Shown here: piece after piece, positions 16,667 through 25,932 of the stretch
Layout of the letters: the number at the start of each line of letters is the position of its first letter
How positions within the stretch are numbered: the stretch's first letter is position 1
Assembly: GCA_002292855.1 (NCBI GenBank)
Contig: DBBY01000044.1
Span: 1,530 to 43,875 of the forward strand
From: Flavobacteriales bacterium UBA972
Lineage (GTDB): Bacteria; Bacteroidota; Bacteroidia; Flavobacteriales; Schleiferiaceae
DNA: 42,346 nucleotides
Direction of reading: 5' to 3'
Made by a program: the position numbers and the translations under genes
The notes under the pieces: model-generated
Seen by the model: only the letters and a program-made list of their open reading frames with translations
Databases searched by the model: none
What the model was told of the DNA's origin: nothing

Positions 16667-17670
16667 AACTTCTCATTCTTTACACCGGCGGAACCATTGG
16701 CATGGTCACCCAGCGCGACGGCAGCTTGGTTCCCTTTCATGCGGAGGCGCTACGCGCCAACGTTCCGGACCTCTCGCGGCTGCAGGCCGAGGTAGATTGC
16801 CTCAGTTTGGGGCAGCCCAAGGACTCTTCGGATCTGGGTCCTGAGGACTGGCGAGCCATGGCCGACGCCTTGTGGGCCGCCCGAGACGAGTACGACGGAT
16901 TCGTCGTGCTTCACGGAACCGACACCATGGCCTACAGTGCTAGCGCACTTAGTTTTATGCTCGGCGGGTCCTTTGGCAAACCGGTAGTGCTCACCGGCAG
17001 CCAGGTTCCGCTTGGCGTGCTGCGCAGCGACGGCCGAGACAACCTGCTCACAGCGCTTGAGATTGCAATGCTCCGCGACGGCCAAGGCGCTCCGCTCCTG
17101 CGCGAGGTCACGGTATTTTTTGAGAACCGCCTCTTTCGCGGCAACCGCGTGTACAAGAATTCCGCCCGACAATTTGACGCCTTTCTGAGCCCCAACTACC
17201 CAGAGCTCGGACGCAGTGGAGTCGAACTCGTGCTGCACCGCGAGCGCTTGTGGCAGCCTGACCTGGGCGAAGGCCGGCGCACCGCGCTGAACCCCAACGT
17301 CGCCGTCGCAACGCTAACGCCTGGCATGACCGAGTCCGCCCTGCGTGCGATTCTGCTCAATAGCAGCGCCGAAGGGGTAATTCTGCAAACCTTGGGCAGT
17401 GGCAACGCGCCCGCATGGCCCTGGCTGGCCACGGTACTTGGCGAGGCTAGAGCCTCGGGAGTCCGTCTGGCGCACGTGTCGCAGTGCCGCGTGGCGTCGC
17501 AAGCGCCATCGAACTACGCCTCGGGAAAAGTAATCCAGGACGCTGGCGTCTGGGAGTCAGGGGGCATGACCCTCGAAGCCGCGGTGGTTAAGATGATGCT
17601 TGTTTTAGCACTCAGCGCTGAAGCGCAGCCTGCCGCATGGGCCACCAGCTGGGCTGGGGAGCGGGACTAG
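16663..17670 (+). CDS. ansA: Type I (cytoplasmic) L-asparaginase
   Basis: 335 residues. It hydrolyses L-asparagine to aspartate and ammonia. The two catalytic threonine regions are visible: YTGGTIGM (residues 7-14) near the N-terminus and VLHGTDTMAYSASAL around residue 85. No signal peptide is present and the length matches type I AnsA enzymes, which act in the cytosol. The start is the GTG at 16663, chosen because it overlaps the tatD stop (GTGA) and gives the family-typical N-terminus; no ATG is available at that point. An ansA-tatD pairing is common in Bacteroidetes. Confidence 0.93.
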   Translation: MKLLILYTGGTIGMVTQRDGSLVPFHAEALRANVPDLSRLQAEVDCLSLGQPKDSSDLGPEDWRAMADALWAARDEYDGFVVLHGTDTMAYSASALSFMLGGSFGKPVVLTGSQVPLGVLRSDGRDNLLTALEIAMLRDGQGAPLLREVTVFFENRLFRGNRVYKNSARQFDAFLSPNYPELGRSGVELVLHRERLWQPDLGEGRRTALNPNVAVATLTPGMTESALRAILLNSSAEGVILQTLGSGNAPAWPWLATVLGEARASGVRLAHVSQCRVASQAPSNYASGKVIQDAGVWESGGMTLEAAVVKMMLVLALSAEAQPAAWATSWAGERD

Positions 17671-17681
17671 CTAGCATCAAT

Positions 17682-17707
17682 AAAAAAGCCGCCCCTCGCG
17701 GGGCGGC
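17682..17707 (-). terminator. Terminator between convergent asparaginase and T9SS genes
   Basis: Perfect 8-bp stem gccgcccc/ggggcggc with loop tcgc (17688-17707). On the minus strand six T follow (A run at 17682-17687), so it ends the T9SS-protein transcript. On the plus strand only a short ttct follows, so termination of the asparaginase message would be weaker. Confidence 0.85.
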
Positions 17708-17732
17708 TTCTACAACTCCCGAAGGAGGTCAA

Positions 17733-20700
17733 TTAGTTCAAGATCGTCACTCGACCTACTGCGCTGCTTCCGTCTTCAAAGATGGCAGTTACGAAGTAGA
17801 GTCCGTTTGCGAACTGCGAGGCGTCAAGCTGCGTACCGCGGACGCGAGCAACTACTTCACCTACACTATTGGTCAGTACCACCACTGCGATGTCTTCGCG
17901 AGTTGAAGCAACATTGATCACCGTGTTGGTTGGGTTAGGGAATACGCGGATGCTGTTGATTACAGATTCTCCAAGTCCTACACAAGCGTCTACAACGATT
18001 GAAGTAGTGGCAGTGTTAGAACATCCGTTTGCGTCAGTGTAGGCGTAGGTTACTACGTGGGTACCTACTCCAGCAACGGCCGGGTCAAAGCTTGCGCCAT
18101 TAACACCTGATCCACTGAAGGTTCCGCCAGCGGGTGCACCTGCGAGGGTTACGTTGCTGTAGTTTACACAGGTGGTATCAGTAAAGGTCAAGACCGTTAC
18201 GGCGGGCAGGTTGTTAACTACAACGCTCTTATTAGAAGAAGTACTGGTACATCCATTAGCCGTTACCGTTACCGAGTAAACACCGGCGTTGGCTGCAGTT
18301 GCATTAGCAATCGTCACCGTTGCGCCTGAACCAGTGAAGTTGGGTCCACTCCAAGAGAAGGTGGCTCCTGTGGTCGTAGATGCTGCGGTCATCTGAATGG
18401 TTTCTCCTGCACACAAAACCGAATCAACTACGGTAACCGTCGCAGCAGCGGGTGCTGTTGGGTTTGAAATAGAGTAGGGTCCGAAGGCAGCAGAGCAACC
18501 GGTTGCTTTGGTAGCCGTTAGGTTGTAGACGCCAGCAGGCACATTGCTTAAGTCTGCCGTTGTACCTACTGATACGTTAGCGCTGTTGGTCCAATTGTAG
18601 GTCAATCCTGTTCCGACTATAGAAACTCCCGTGATCGAACCGTTAGAAAGACCACAACCTGCATTGGTAATGGTTGGAGTTCCGCTCATCGTTGGAATCG
18701 CATCGACAACAACACTAAAGGTTGCAGTATCAGAACAGCCAGCAACGTTCGTACCGATTACCGAGTAGGTGGTATTGGCAGACGGAGTTACCGTTAGCGT
18801 ATTGGTGGTCACACCAGTGTTCCACAAGTACGTTGCTCCACCCACTGCAGTGAGCGTTACGCTCTGGCCTGCGCAAACAGTAGCGCTTCCAGAAACCGTT
18901 ACGGTCGGGCGAGTGTTGACTGAAACTGCCACAGTTGAACTGTTGGAACATCCTAATCCATCGGTGATGGTAACCGTGTAGTTGCCGGCAGCCGTTACGT
19001 TGATGGTTTGGGTCGTTGCTCCATTGCTCCACAGGTAGGTGAATCCAGCCGGTGCACTCAAAGTGCTTGACGAGCCTTGGCAAACGCTTAGTGATCCACT
19101 AATGCTTGGAGCGGCAAGGCCACAAGCAACGTTGCCAGCGAAGGGAGCGGCCGTGAAGGCAGCACCGGTTAGGGCAAGCGAACCAACAGCAGGACGGTAG
19201 TCCGGGGCCGTGTAGTTGTAGGGAGTCGTTAAAATGTTGGCCGAGCTCGTTAAGGAGTCGTTTGCATTGGTTGCAAAGAAGGTCTTAATGTCAAAAGATG
19301 CACTTGTTTTGAAGAAACCGTTATTCGGGCGGTAGCCAGCCAAAATATTGTTCTTGAAAAGAAGGTTACCGTTGGTGGCTTGAGCCTCTGTGGTAGCACC
19401 ATCAATGAACAGACCTTTTTTGAAATCCATGAAGATGGAGTTGTGAATCTTCATTTCGCTGTTGCGGCGAAGACGCAATGCGCGCTCGTGCTTGGGGTCA
19501 ATGGTTGCGTTCACATTGCCACGGAGTGGACCTACAGCCGTAACGTTAGAGAACGTGGCCGCTGTTTTAGGAGAATTCGTTGAGCCAGAACCGTCGTTGT
19601 CGCATTCAAATCCTTCAGAAGTTGAGCCTGATGATTGGTCGGCAATTGCTGGGTCACGTACAATTAGAACGTACTGAATTTGACCACGGTATCCGAAGTC
19701 ACAGTCCATGTCATCGTCCAGACCGCGGTAGGCAACGAGGTGCTTAGCATTCACGGTTCCGCCGAACCACTCAAAAGAGTCGTCGTTGGTGTAGGATGTT
19801 TGCACGTAGTCGATTACGGTATTGCGGCCAACAGAACCCATGGTTAAACCATTAATCTCCTTGTCGATTTGGTAAGCGTAGCCACCAAACTCAATGCGGA
19901 CGTACTTAAGAATACCGCTGTTGTCGTTGTCGTTGGGAGTTGCGCCACCACCGTACTCAGAATCGGCAGAGACCGGCAAACCTTCAATGTTTCCGATGCC
20001 GGCTGCAGTTCCTGCCGTTGCGTTAGCAGGCAGGTTGTTTGCGGCTTTTCCTAAGATGACGATTCCGCCCCAGTCGCCGATGGCGCGGTTACCCACACCG
20101 CCGCTCGAAGTGAATACAATCGGGGCATTTTTGGTGCCGTTGGCAATGAGCTTTGCACCCTTGGTGATTACAAGCGCCGAACCGGCTACTGCCTTGTTTC
20201 CGCGGATAACCGTTCCAGGCTCAATAGTGAGCGTAGCATTGTTGTTCACGTAGATGGGTCCGCTAAGCAAGTAGGTATTGTTGGCAGTCCAACGCGTATC
20301 CACTGTAATGTTTGCAGAAACCGTTACTGTGGTATTCGGGTAAATGGTATTCGCTGGGTCAAAATTGGTCCACGAATCGGTCCACATAGCCACAGGTGCG
20401 GGAGCAAAGGCTCCACGGAATGCTGTTGCCGTGAACTGTGGGAAGCCCTGATCGTTAAAGTCAGCATTGGTCAGAGCAATAGATCCGGCAGCCGGACGGT
20501 AGTCAGGAGCCGTGTAGTTGTATGGGTTAACCAAAATTCCTGCGGCACTGATTAGGGTGTCGTTCATGTTGTCGGCTACATACTTCTTGTGGTTGAAGGT
20601 GGCCGATGTGGTAACAATCTTATTGCTTGGTTGGCAACCTGCGATAATGTTATTGCGGAATCGAAGGGCGTCTTCCCCAGCACGAGCCTCGGCTGCGGTA

Positions 20701-21806
20701 CCGTCAATGTGAAGACCGCGCTTCCAATCCATAAAGATGGAATTTAGAATCTTCATCTCGCTGTTACGGCGTAGGCGAAGGGCACGCTCAAACTTACTGT
20801 TAATGGTCGCAGTAGGGTTGCCACGAAGCGGACCAATTGCGGTAAAGTTGGAGAACATTGCAGCAGTCTTTGGGGTATTGGTTGAACCAGCACCGTCGTT
20901 GTCGCACTCAAAACCTTCTGAGGTAGACCCTGAAGATTGGTCTGCGATGTTTGGGTCGCGCACAATGAGGCCAAACTGAACCTTACCGCGGTATCCGAAG
21001 TCGCAGTCCATATCGTCATCCAAGCAGCGGTAAGCCACCAAATACTTGGCATTCATTGTTCCACCGAACCACTCAAAGGCATCGTCGTTTACAAATGAAG
21101 TTTGTAGGTACTCCGCTACTGTAGCAGCGCCGACCGATCCAAAGGTGAACCCGTTAATCTCCTTATCGATTTGGTAGGCGTATCCTCCAAATTCGAGGCG
21201 GATGTAGCGAAGTATTCCGCTGTAGTCGTTGTCGTCGGGGGTCGCGCCGCCGCCGTACTCTGAGTTCGCCGAAACAGGCAGACCTTCGATGTTGCCAATT
21301 CCAGCAGGTGTTCCTGCAGTAGCATTAGCCGGAAGGTTGTTGGAGGCTTTACCTAAAACGACGATACCGCCCCAGTCACCAATGGCGCGGCTTCCAGGAG
21401 CAGCACTAGAGGTAAACACGATGGGTTGGGCCAGAGTTCCGTCCGCAATAATTTTAGCGCCCTTGGTAATAATCAAGGCGGAACCCGCAACGGCTGCGTT
21501 ACCGCGAATTACGGTACCCGGTTGAATGGTTAGCGTTGCGTTGTTGGTAACGTAGATGGGTCCAGACAAGAGGTACACACTTGAAGAAGACCACGTGGTA
21601 TTGGCGGTGATGTTTGCCGATACCGTTACGGTTGGCGCAGGGTACACCGTAGTCTGAGGATCAAAGTTGGTCCATCCATTGGTCCACATGGGGGTAGGAG
21701 CAGGAGCAAAGGCACCACGGTAGTCGGTGGGCTCGAACTTCCAGTTTAATTGGGCAAACGAAGCGCTTGCGGCCAATAAACCTATAGAGAATAGGAATCT
21801 TTTCAT
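17733..21806 (-). CDS. Large T9SS surface protein with tandem beta-helix-like duplication and Ig/PKD-like repeats
   Basis: 1357 residues. A signal peptide (about 1-19) precedes two tandem homologous units of 434-residue period, each starting near RGAFAPAP and ending near NYTAPDYRP followed by ALT. Both contain GPIYV-NNATLTI-PGTVIRGN, IGDWGGIV-LGKA, EYGGGATP and EFGGYAYQIDKEING, a pattern typical of secreted Bacteroidetes proteins predicted to form parallel beta-helices. A series of Ig/SprB-like repeats (about 900-1270, rich in SVTVTANGC and YLWSNGATT patterns) follows, then a T9SS type A sorting domain (FPNPTNTVI to the C-terminus). The protein should be exported and displayed on the surface. 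Its gene lies 103 nt downstream of a TonB-dependent receptor gene. The function is unknown; adhesion or ligand capture are guesses. Confidence 0.88.
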   Translation of the reverse strand: MKRFLFSIGLLAASASFAQLNWKFEPTDYRGAFAPAPTPMWTNGWTNFDPQTTVYPAPTVTVSANITANTTWSSSSVYLLSGPIYVTNNATLTIQPGTVIRGNAAVAGSALIITKGAKIIADGTLAQPIVFTSSAAPGSRAIGDWGGIVVLGKASNNLPANATAGTPAGIGNIEGLPVSANSEYGGGATPDDNDYSGILRYIRLEFGGYAYQIDKEINGFTFGSVGAATVAEYLQTSFVNDDAFEWFGGTMNAKYLVAYRCLDDDMDCDFGYRGKVQFGLIVRDPNIADQSSGSTSEGFECDNDGAGSTNTPKTAAMFSNFTAIGPLRGNPTATINSKFERALRLRRNSEMKILNSIFMDWKRGLHIDGTAAEARAGEDALRFRNNIIAGCQPSNKIVTTSATFNHKKYVADNMNDTLISAAGILVNPYNYTAPDYRPAAGSIALTNADFNDQGFPQFTATAFRGAFAPAPVAMWTDSWTNFDPANTIYPNTTVTVSANITVDTRWTANNTYLLSGPIYVNNNATLTIEPGTVIRGNKAVAGSALVITKGAKLIANGTKNAPIVFTSSGGVGNRAIGDWGGIVILGKAANNLPANATAGTAAGIGNIEGLPVSADSEYGGGATPNDNDNSGILKYVRIEFGGYAYQIDKEINGLTMGSVGRNTVIDYVQTSYTNDDSFEWFGGTVNAKHLVAYRGLDDDMDCDFGYRGQIQYVLIVRDPAIADQSSGSTSEGFECDNDGSGSTNSPKTAATFSNVTAVGPLRGNVNATIDPKHERALRLRRNSEMKIHNSIFMDFKKGLFIDGATTEAQATNGNLLFKNNILAGYRPNNGFFKTSASFDIKTFFATNANDSLTSSANILTTPYNYTAPDYRPAVGSLALTGAAFTAAPFAGNVACGLAAPSISGSLSVCQGSSSTLSAPAGFTYLWSNGATTQTINVTAAGNYTVTITDGLGCSNSSTVAVSVNTRPTVTVSGSATVCAGQSVTLTAVGGATYLWNTGVTTNTLTVTPSANTTYSVIGTNVAGCSDTATFSVVVDAIPTMSGTPTITNAGCGLSNGSITGVSIVGTGLTYNWTNSANVSVGTTADLSNVPAGVYNLTATKATGCSAAFGPYSISNPTAPAAATVTVVDSVLCAGETIQMTAASTTTGATFSWSGPNFTGSGATVTIANATAANAGVYSVTVTANGCTSTSSNKSVVVNNLPAVTVLTFTDTTCVNYSNVTLAGAPAGGTFSGSGVNGASFDPAVAGVGTHVVTYAYTDANGCSNTATTSIVVDACVGLGESVINSIRVFPNPTNTVINVASTREDIAVVVLTNSVGEVVARVRGTQLDASQFANGLYFVTAIFEDGSSAVGRVTILN
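19153..20420 (-). repeat. Second copy of the 1302-nt intragenic duplication
   Basis: This copy encodes the second 434-residue-period unit of the surface protein, shifted by exactly 1302 nt from the first (marker gcaaaggc at 20404 versus 21706). Protein similarity is high over its whole length, with many blocks identical, but synonymous divergence is visible, so the duplication is not very recent. Confidence 0.85.
20455..21722 (-). repeat. First copy of the 1302-nt intragenic duplication
   Basis: This copy encodes the first unit of the surface protein. Differences from the second unit include YRCLDDDMDC versus YRGLDDDMDC, which adds a cysteine here. Boundaries are approximate and were set by the last clearly alignable residues. 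Confidence 0.85.
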
Positions 21807-21823
21807 CGGTTGTTAATTTATTT

Positions 21824-21840
21824 GCGGCAAAGAAAGCCGC
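21824..21840 (-). promoter_or_regulatory. Hairpin in the leader of the T9SS surface protein gene
   Basis: On the minus strand GCGGC-TTTCTTT-GCCGC can form a 5-bp stem 18 nt before the ATG at 21806. TTTCTTTG within it resembles a degenerate -7 box, so it is either promoter or leader structure. It is too short on its own to be called a terminator for the receptor gene. Confidence 0.3.
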
Positions 21841-21909
21841 CCAATTCAACCTGTGCCTTACCGATGTGTTATACTTAAGTTAAGGAATGAAGCGACTAAT
21901 GTTAATAGA

Positions 21910-24729
21910 CTACAGGCGGTAGGACAGACCCAAAGTAAGGGTCGGCCCAAAATTGCTGCGCCACATTTGGTCGTCGCCCTCAGACCACTTTTGGTTGTTG
22001 TCGATGTCGTTGAAGAAGATAAGATCTGGGGCCAGCAGGTCGCGAGCAGTGACCTTGATGCTAAGTTTTTCGTTGACGTCTTGGCTGAACGAAAGATCCA
22101 AAACGGCCCGGCCCTTCTCCCAAATACTGGGCTCTTGAAGCGAGCCTACAATAAAGATGCGGTCGCCCACTTGGTTAAATGCGGCACTGAAGCTGGTACC
22201 GGATTCGTCGTTTTGGTACTGTACCCCGGCGTTGATCAAGTAGGGCGACTGTCCTTGCAGCGGACGAGCCGAGTCGCCACCAGCACTTGAGTTCAAAGTC
22301 ACTGCCGAGCGAATCGCGGCATAGTTGGCAAACAGGGTAATTTTGTTCAGGACTTCACTCTCAGGCTTGCCGACCAGCGTGCTCAGCAGCAAGCGACCCT
22401 CGAACTCCAGTCCAAAGTCTATTGCCTTGGGTACATTGACAAACGTGTATTCGGTAACTACGTCTTCTCGGGTTGCCTGTTCAATAGGGTTAATGAAGGA
22501 CTTATAGAATCCCGATACCGAGAATACTTGTCCCTTGCCTGGGTACCATTCATAGCGGGCATCGTAGTTATCAATAGTCGATCGCACCAGGTCGGGATTG
22601 CCCGTTACCACAAACCTTGTTTGAAAGTCGTAGAATGCAAACGGAGCTAATTCCCGAAATTCCGGACGATTCAGGGTGCGCGAGTACGATACCCTCAGGT
22701 TTTGCGCATCATTCAAACTGTAGATCATGTTGACCGACGGCAAGAGGTCCAGTTTGGTGCTTTCAACCTGTACCGTATCGTTGTTGTCGGTTTTGGTGTA
22801 CATGTTCTGCTCGAAATTCTCTGCGCGAAGTCCCCAGTTAATCCTAGTTTTTTCCATAATTCGGGTATCTACCTGTGCAAATCCGAAGCCCAGGGTGGCA
22901 TTAGCCAAATAGGAGTCCGACGACTTGGTACCCTCTCTGATGGAGAAGCCCGAAGTGGCATCTAAATTTTGATTGGCAAAAATGCCATCAATAGGCTGGT
23001 TGAGGAGTTCTTGATCAAAGGTCATAAAGTTGCCTAGGACGTAGCCAAACTGTCGAGCAGTGTAGGTTCGATCCCGGTACTGACCGCCTAAGCCGACCTT
23101 TAGGTTGTTGCGAAGGCCAATGCGGACCAGGTTCAAGGGAAGTTCAAAGGTGGCTTGACCGCTGGTGATGCCCTCGAGGTTTAGGCCATAAAAACGACTG
23201 CCAGAGTAGTCTGGTCCTACGGAGGTTGAGGTTATGCCTGCGCGCCATGCAGTGTCGCTAACATCCACGTCGCCGTAGTACAGGGTGTTCCGCAGGTTGG
23301 GAACACTTCGGGCAATACCACTGTAGGAGGTAAGCCATTGCAGTTTGCCTTTAAACGATTCGTAGTAATGGGATCCGTTGAGCTGGCTGCTCAAAATTTG
23401 GTTGCTGGTAAACCAACGGGCACTTTGCTTTAAAACCTGGTTGGGGGCATCTAGGGGTTGGCGCGTGCCGTAGCGCATCAGAACCCGATCCTGTGAGGTG
23501 AGGGAGTACAAATTTTTCCATCCGATGGTAGTGTTGGGGCCTAAGCTGTAGGAAATATTGGCCAAGGCTCCCGCTAACGTATTTACCGTATGGTTGTCGT
23601 CATAGAGGTCGCTCTCCATTAACGACGGTTCGTTGGCACCGACGGCATTCTGCCATGACTGGCGACGGGTGGTATTAAACTGGTTGCTTTGGTTGTAGGT
23701 CAGGGCATAGATCAGGCCCAAGCGATTGGTGCCAATTTCTTTGCTGGTTCCGCCCGTGTACTGCAGGGCGATTGAGGGCATGTAGGTTTTGTTTTGCAGG
23801 CCCCAGTCGTTGGTAAACTTTTTTGCAACCTCCACACGCTCCGCAGAAGACAGTTGAAACATTTGGTTGGAACTTGGCATTCCAGCAGGAAGGTTTCGAG
23901 TACCATCATCTAGGCCTAACCAGTCGGTTTTGCCGCCCTTGTAGTCGAGGCGGTCCCTAAATGTCGTTATGCTGTTTAGTCCGGATGAGAAACTAAATTC
24001 CTTAAACGACTTACCTGGGAAGCTCTTGGTGTTTACCTGAATGATTCCGCCTGCAAATTCTCCCGGAAGTTCTGCAGTGGCTGTTTTTACAATGACCAAG
24101 TTGTCAAGAAGTGCTGCCGGAAAAATATCAAAGGCAAAGGCCTTGCGGTCTGATTCGGTCGACGGCAGGGGTGCTCCGTTGAGGTAGGCTGCGTTGTAGC
24201 GGTCATTGAGTCCGCGAACGATGGCGAATTTGTTGTCTTGAATGGATGCACCCGAGATGCGCTTCAAAACATCTCCCGTGTTGCGGTCGGGCGTGCGGCG
24301 AATGGTTTCTGACGAGATTCCGTCCGATACGGAGGAGAGGGATTTCTGCTGAATCAAAAGGGCATTGACGTTTTCACGAACCGCAGATGCCGTGATGGTA
24401 ACTTCTTCCAAGGACTCTCCTTGAGCCATCTCCATGGTAATGCTCAGTGTGGTTTCTCCGCCGGCCGATACCGATACCCCTGATATCGACTTGTTAGCAA
24501 AGCCAAAGGACTTGACCAATACGGTGTAGTTTCCTGGGGCTAGATTGATGCTGTATTGACCATCAAAATTGGTTAGCGTAGTAAGGGTTGTGCCTACAAT
24601 TATTATTTGTGCGCCCGGCAGCGTCTCGCCGGTAACTCCGTCCACTACCGTTCCAGAGAGTTTAGTGGATTGCGCCAAAACTGCGCTGTGGAACAATAAA
24701 GCGAGTAATAGGATGAGCGTGCGTCGCAT
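21910..24729 (-). CDS. TonB-dependent receptor with carboxypeptidase-regulatory-like domain
   Basis: 939 residues. The signal peptide is about 1-20 (ending AVLAQ). A carboxypeptidase D regulatory-like beta-sandwich (about 22-105: LSGTVVDGVTGETLPGAQI...NFDGQYSI) precedes a plug domain (about 125-255, with DVLKRISG, VRGLNDRY and GEFAGGIIQVNT) and a beta-barrel ending LTLGLSYRL. It should import a ligand across the outer membrane with energy from TonB-ExbB-ExbD; an ExbB/ExbD operon lies at the right end of the window. The T9SS surface protein gene follows after 103 nt, suggesting that the two act as a pair. ATG 24729 is chosen because it begins the signal peptide; an in-frame upstream extension would overlap the promoter. 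No SusD partner is adjacent, so it is not a classical polysaccharide utilisation locus. Confidence 0.92.
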   Translation of the reverse strand: MRRTLILLLALLFHSAVLAQSTKLSGTVVDGVTGETLPGAQIIIVGTTLTTLTNFDGQYSINLAPGNYTVLVKSFGFANKSISGVSVSAGGETTLSITMEMAQGESLEEVTITASAVRENVNALLIQQKSLSSVSDGISSETIRRTPDRNTGDVLKRISGASIQDNKFAIVRGLNDRYNAAYLNGAPLPSTESDRKAFAFDIFPAALLDNLVIVKTATAELPGEFAGGIIQVNTKSFPGKSFKEFSFSSGLNSITTFRDRLDYKGGKTDWLGLDDGTRNLPAGMPSSNQMFQLSSAERVEVAKKFTNDWGLQNKTYMPSIALQYTGGTSKEIGTNRLGLIYALTYNQSNQFNTTRRQSWQNAVGANEPSLMESDLYDDNHTVNTLAGALANISYSLGPNTTIGWKNLYSLTSQDRVLMRYGTRQPLDAPNQVLKQSARWFTSNQILSSQLNGSHYYESFKGKLQWLTSYSGIARSVPNLRNTLYYGDVDVSDTAWRAGITSTSVGPDYSGSRFYGLNLEGITSGQATFELPLNLVRIGLRNNLKVGLGGQYRDRTYTARQFGYVLGNFMTFDQELLNQPIDGIFANQNLDATSGFSIREGTKSSDSYLANATLGFGFAQVDTRIMEKTRINWGLRAENFEQNMYTKTDNNDTVQVESTKLDLLPSVNMIYSLNDAQNLRVSYSRTLNRPEFRELAPFAFYDFQTRFVVTGNPDLVRSTIDNYDARYEWYPGKGQVFSVSGFYKSFINPIEQATREDVVTEYTFVNVPKAIDFGLEFEGRLLLSTLVGKPESEVLNKITLFANYAAIRSAVTLNSSAGGDSARPLQGQSPYLINAGVQYQNDESGTSFSAAFNQVGDRIFIVGSLQEPSIWEKGRAVLDLSFSQDVNEKLSIKVTARDLLAPDLIFFNDIDNNQKWSEGDDQMWRSNFGPTLTLGLSYRL

Positions 24730-24781
24730 TGCCTTATAAGGTTTAAATAGGTAAGTGCAAAGCACTACCATCAGCATCAAC

Positions 24782-24807
24782 CAAAGGTTACAAGCGTGTT
24801 AACTCAA
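24782..24807 (-). promoter_or_regulatory. Promoter of the TonB-dependent receptor gene
   Basis: On the minus strand a TTG (24807-24805) lies 15 nt ahead of AACCTTTG (24789-24782), close to the Bacteroidetes -33/-7 pattern. Transcription would start near 24777, giving a leader of about 48 nt before the ATG at 24729. Nothing else recognisable lies between this and the thioredoxin-like gene. Confidence 0.45.
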
Positions 24808-24897
24808 TGTTATCAAGTGGGTAAGCGGATTTACAATCACGGGCTTACTTCGCCCAGTGGTTTATTCTAAACCTTGGTTCATAAGGAGTTGCATTTT

Positions 24898-25476
24898 CTA
24901 ACGCAACAGCATTCTGAGCTCCGACTGAATGGCTTGCTGGCGGTCCACCGCATACCATTTATGCAGTTCTTCGCTGTAAAGGTGAGCCCGCTCTGGGTCG
25001 GCCTTGACACGCATCACGAGTTCTTGGGCCTCTGCTGGCCGCGATCCCCAACTTGTGGTAACCCGGAACTCGCTGTCGAGCTGAATGGTCTTGGGTATGC
25101 TGCGCCCTCCGTTGGTTAGAAACTGGTCCATCAGCTCGAGGTTTTGGTCTCGAAAGAGCACGCGGGCCTCAATCCGCCCCTTGCTGGCAAGGGCAATCGC
25201 TGCCTGTACCGGAACAATTTGTGCCCCATCTCCGCACCAGTGTTCGTTCAAAATCAGCCACTTGGTTCCGGGGTGGGCATGGAGCGCAGCCGCTTCAGTC
25301 TCTGGTTCTAGGTGCAGGCGCTGTTTTATACGCTTTACGCGTTGCTGGTTAATGACCAAGTATCGGGCATAGGGGTCTTCTTCGTGCGGAACCGTGCCGA
25401 GCAGGTCTTCGAGGTACTGATCGATGGGTAGCGCACGGTCCCATGCTTCCTTAAATTCTTTGGTGGTCCAAGTCAT
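24898..25476 (-). CDS. Thioredoxin-like family protein lacking the resolving cysteine
   Basis: 192 residues. A central HWCGDGAQ motif (C81-G-D-G84) sits where thioredoxins have WCGPC, so the first cysteine is kept and the second is replaced by glycine. A PKTIQLD stretch gives the cis-proline expected of the fold. The family is annotated in Bacteroidetes as 'thioredoxin family protein', without known partner or substrate, and a dithiol-disulfide exchange role is doubtful with one cysteine. No signal peptide is visible, so it is probably cytoplasmic. The start is set at ATG 25476 because the upstream 33 codons are lysine/serine-rich and unlike the family; a degenerate box (GTTCTTTG) ends 4 nt before this ATG. 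Confidence 0.75.
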   Translation of the reverse strand: MTWTTKEFKEAWDRALPIDQYLEDLLGTVPHEEDPYARYLVINQQRVKRIKQRLHLEPETEAAALHAHPGTKWLILNEHWCGDGAQIVPVQAAIALASKGRIEARVLFRDQNLELMDQFLTNGGRSIPKTIQLDSEFRVTTSWGSRPAEAQELVMRVKADPERAHLYSEELHKWYAVDRQQAIQSELRMLLR

Positions 25477-25611
25477 ACTGCAAAGAACGCAATTTGCCTT
25501 AGGTTCGTTCGAAACGGACTTAATTTTCGTCGTTTTTGGTTTTTGCTCGGAGTTTGTTTGCGGGCTAAACATCACTCGCTGCTCGTGCGCATAGTGCGGC
25601 CTCGCTCGAGT

Positions 25612-25619
25612 TATCTTTG
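25612..25619 (+). promoter_or_regulatory. -7 promoter box of tRNA-Ser
   Basis: TATCTTTG is a perfect TAnnTTTG match, 40 nt before the mature tRNA 5' end. No TTG is present at the -33 position. Confidence 0.5.
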
Positions 25620-25659
25620 CAGCCCAACAATTAAACCCCTGCGGCTTAATTGTACACCA

Positions 25660-25831
<172 letters not shown>

Positions 25832-25848
25832 GGCCATAAAAACCTAAC

Positions 25849-25867
25849 GGTGCGCCAAAGGCGCACC
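25849..25867 (-). terminator. Inverted terminator-like module in the repeat spacer
   Basis: ggtgcgcc-aaa-ggcgcacc is a perfect 8-bp hairpin. Its flanks (cgtcaagcgcccgcg and tttttatggcccc on the minus strand, at 25881-25867 and 25842-25830) are identical to those around the tRNA terminator, so this is an inverted, diverged copy with a different stem. On the minus strand gttaggttttta follows, so it could end the minus-strand operon that stops at 26066. Confidence 0.6.
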
Positions 25868-25932
25868 GCGGGCGCTTGACGAAATTGAGGTCTACCCCCA
25901 AAGGGAACGCGCCGGCGCTCCGCGCCCGGCGC

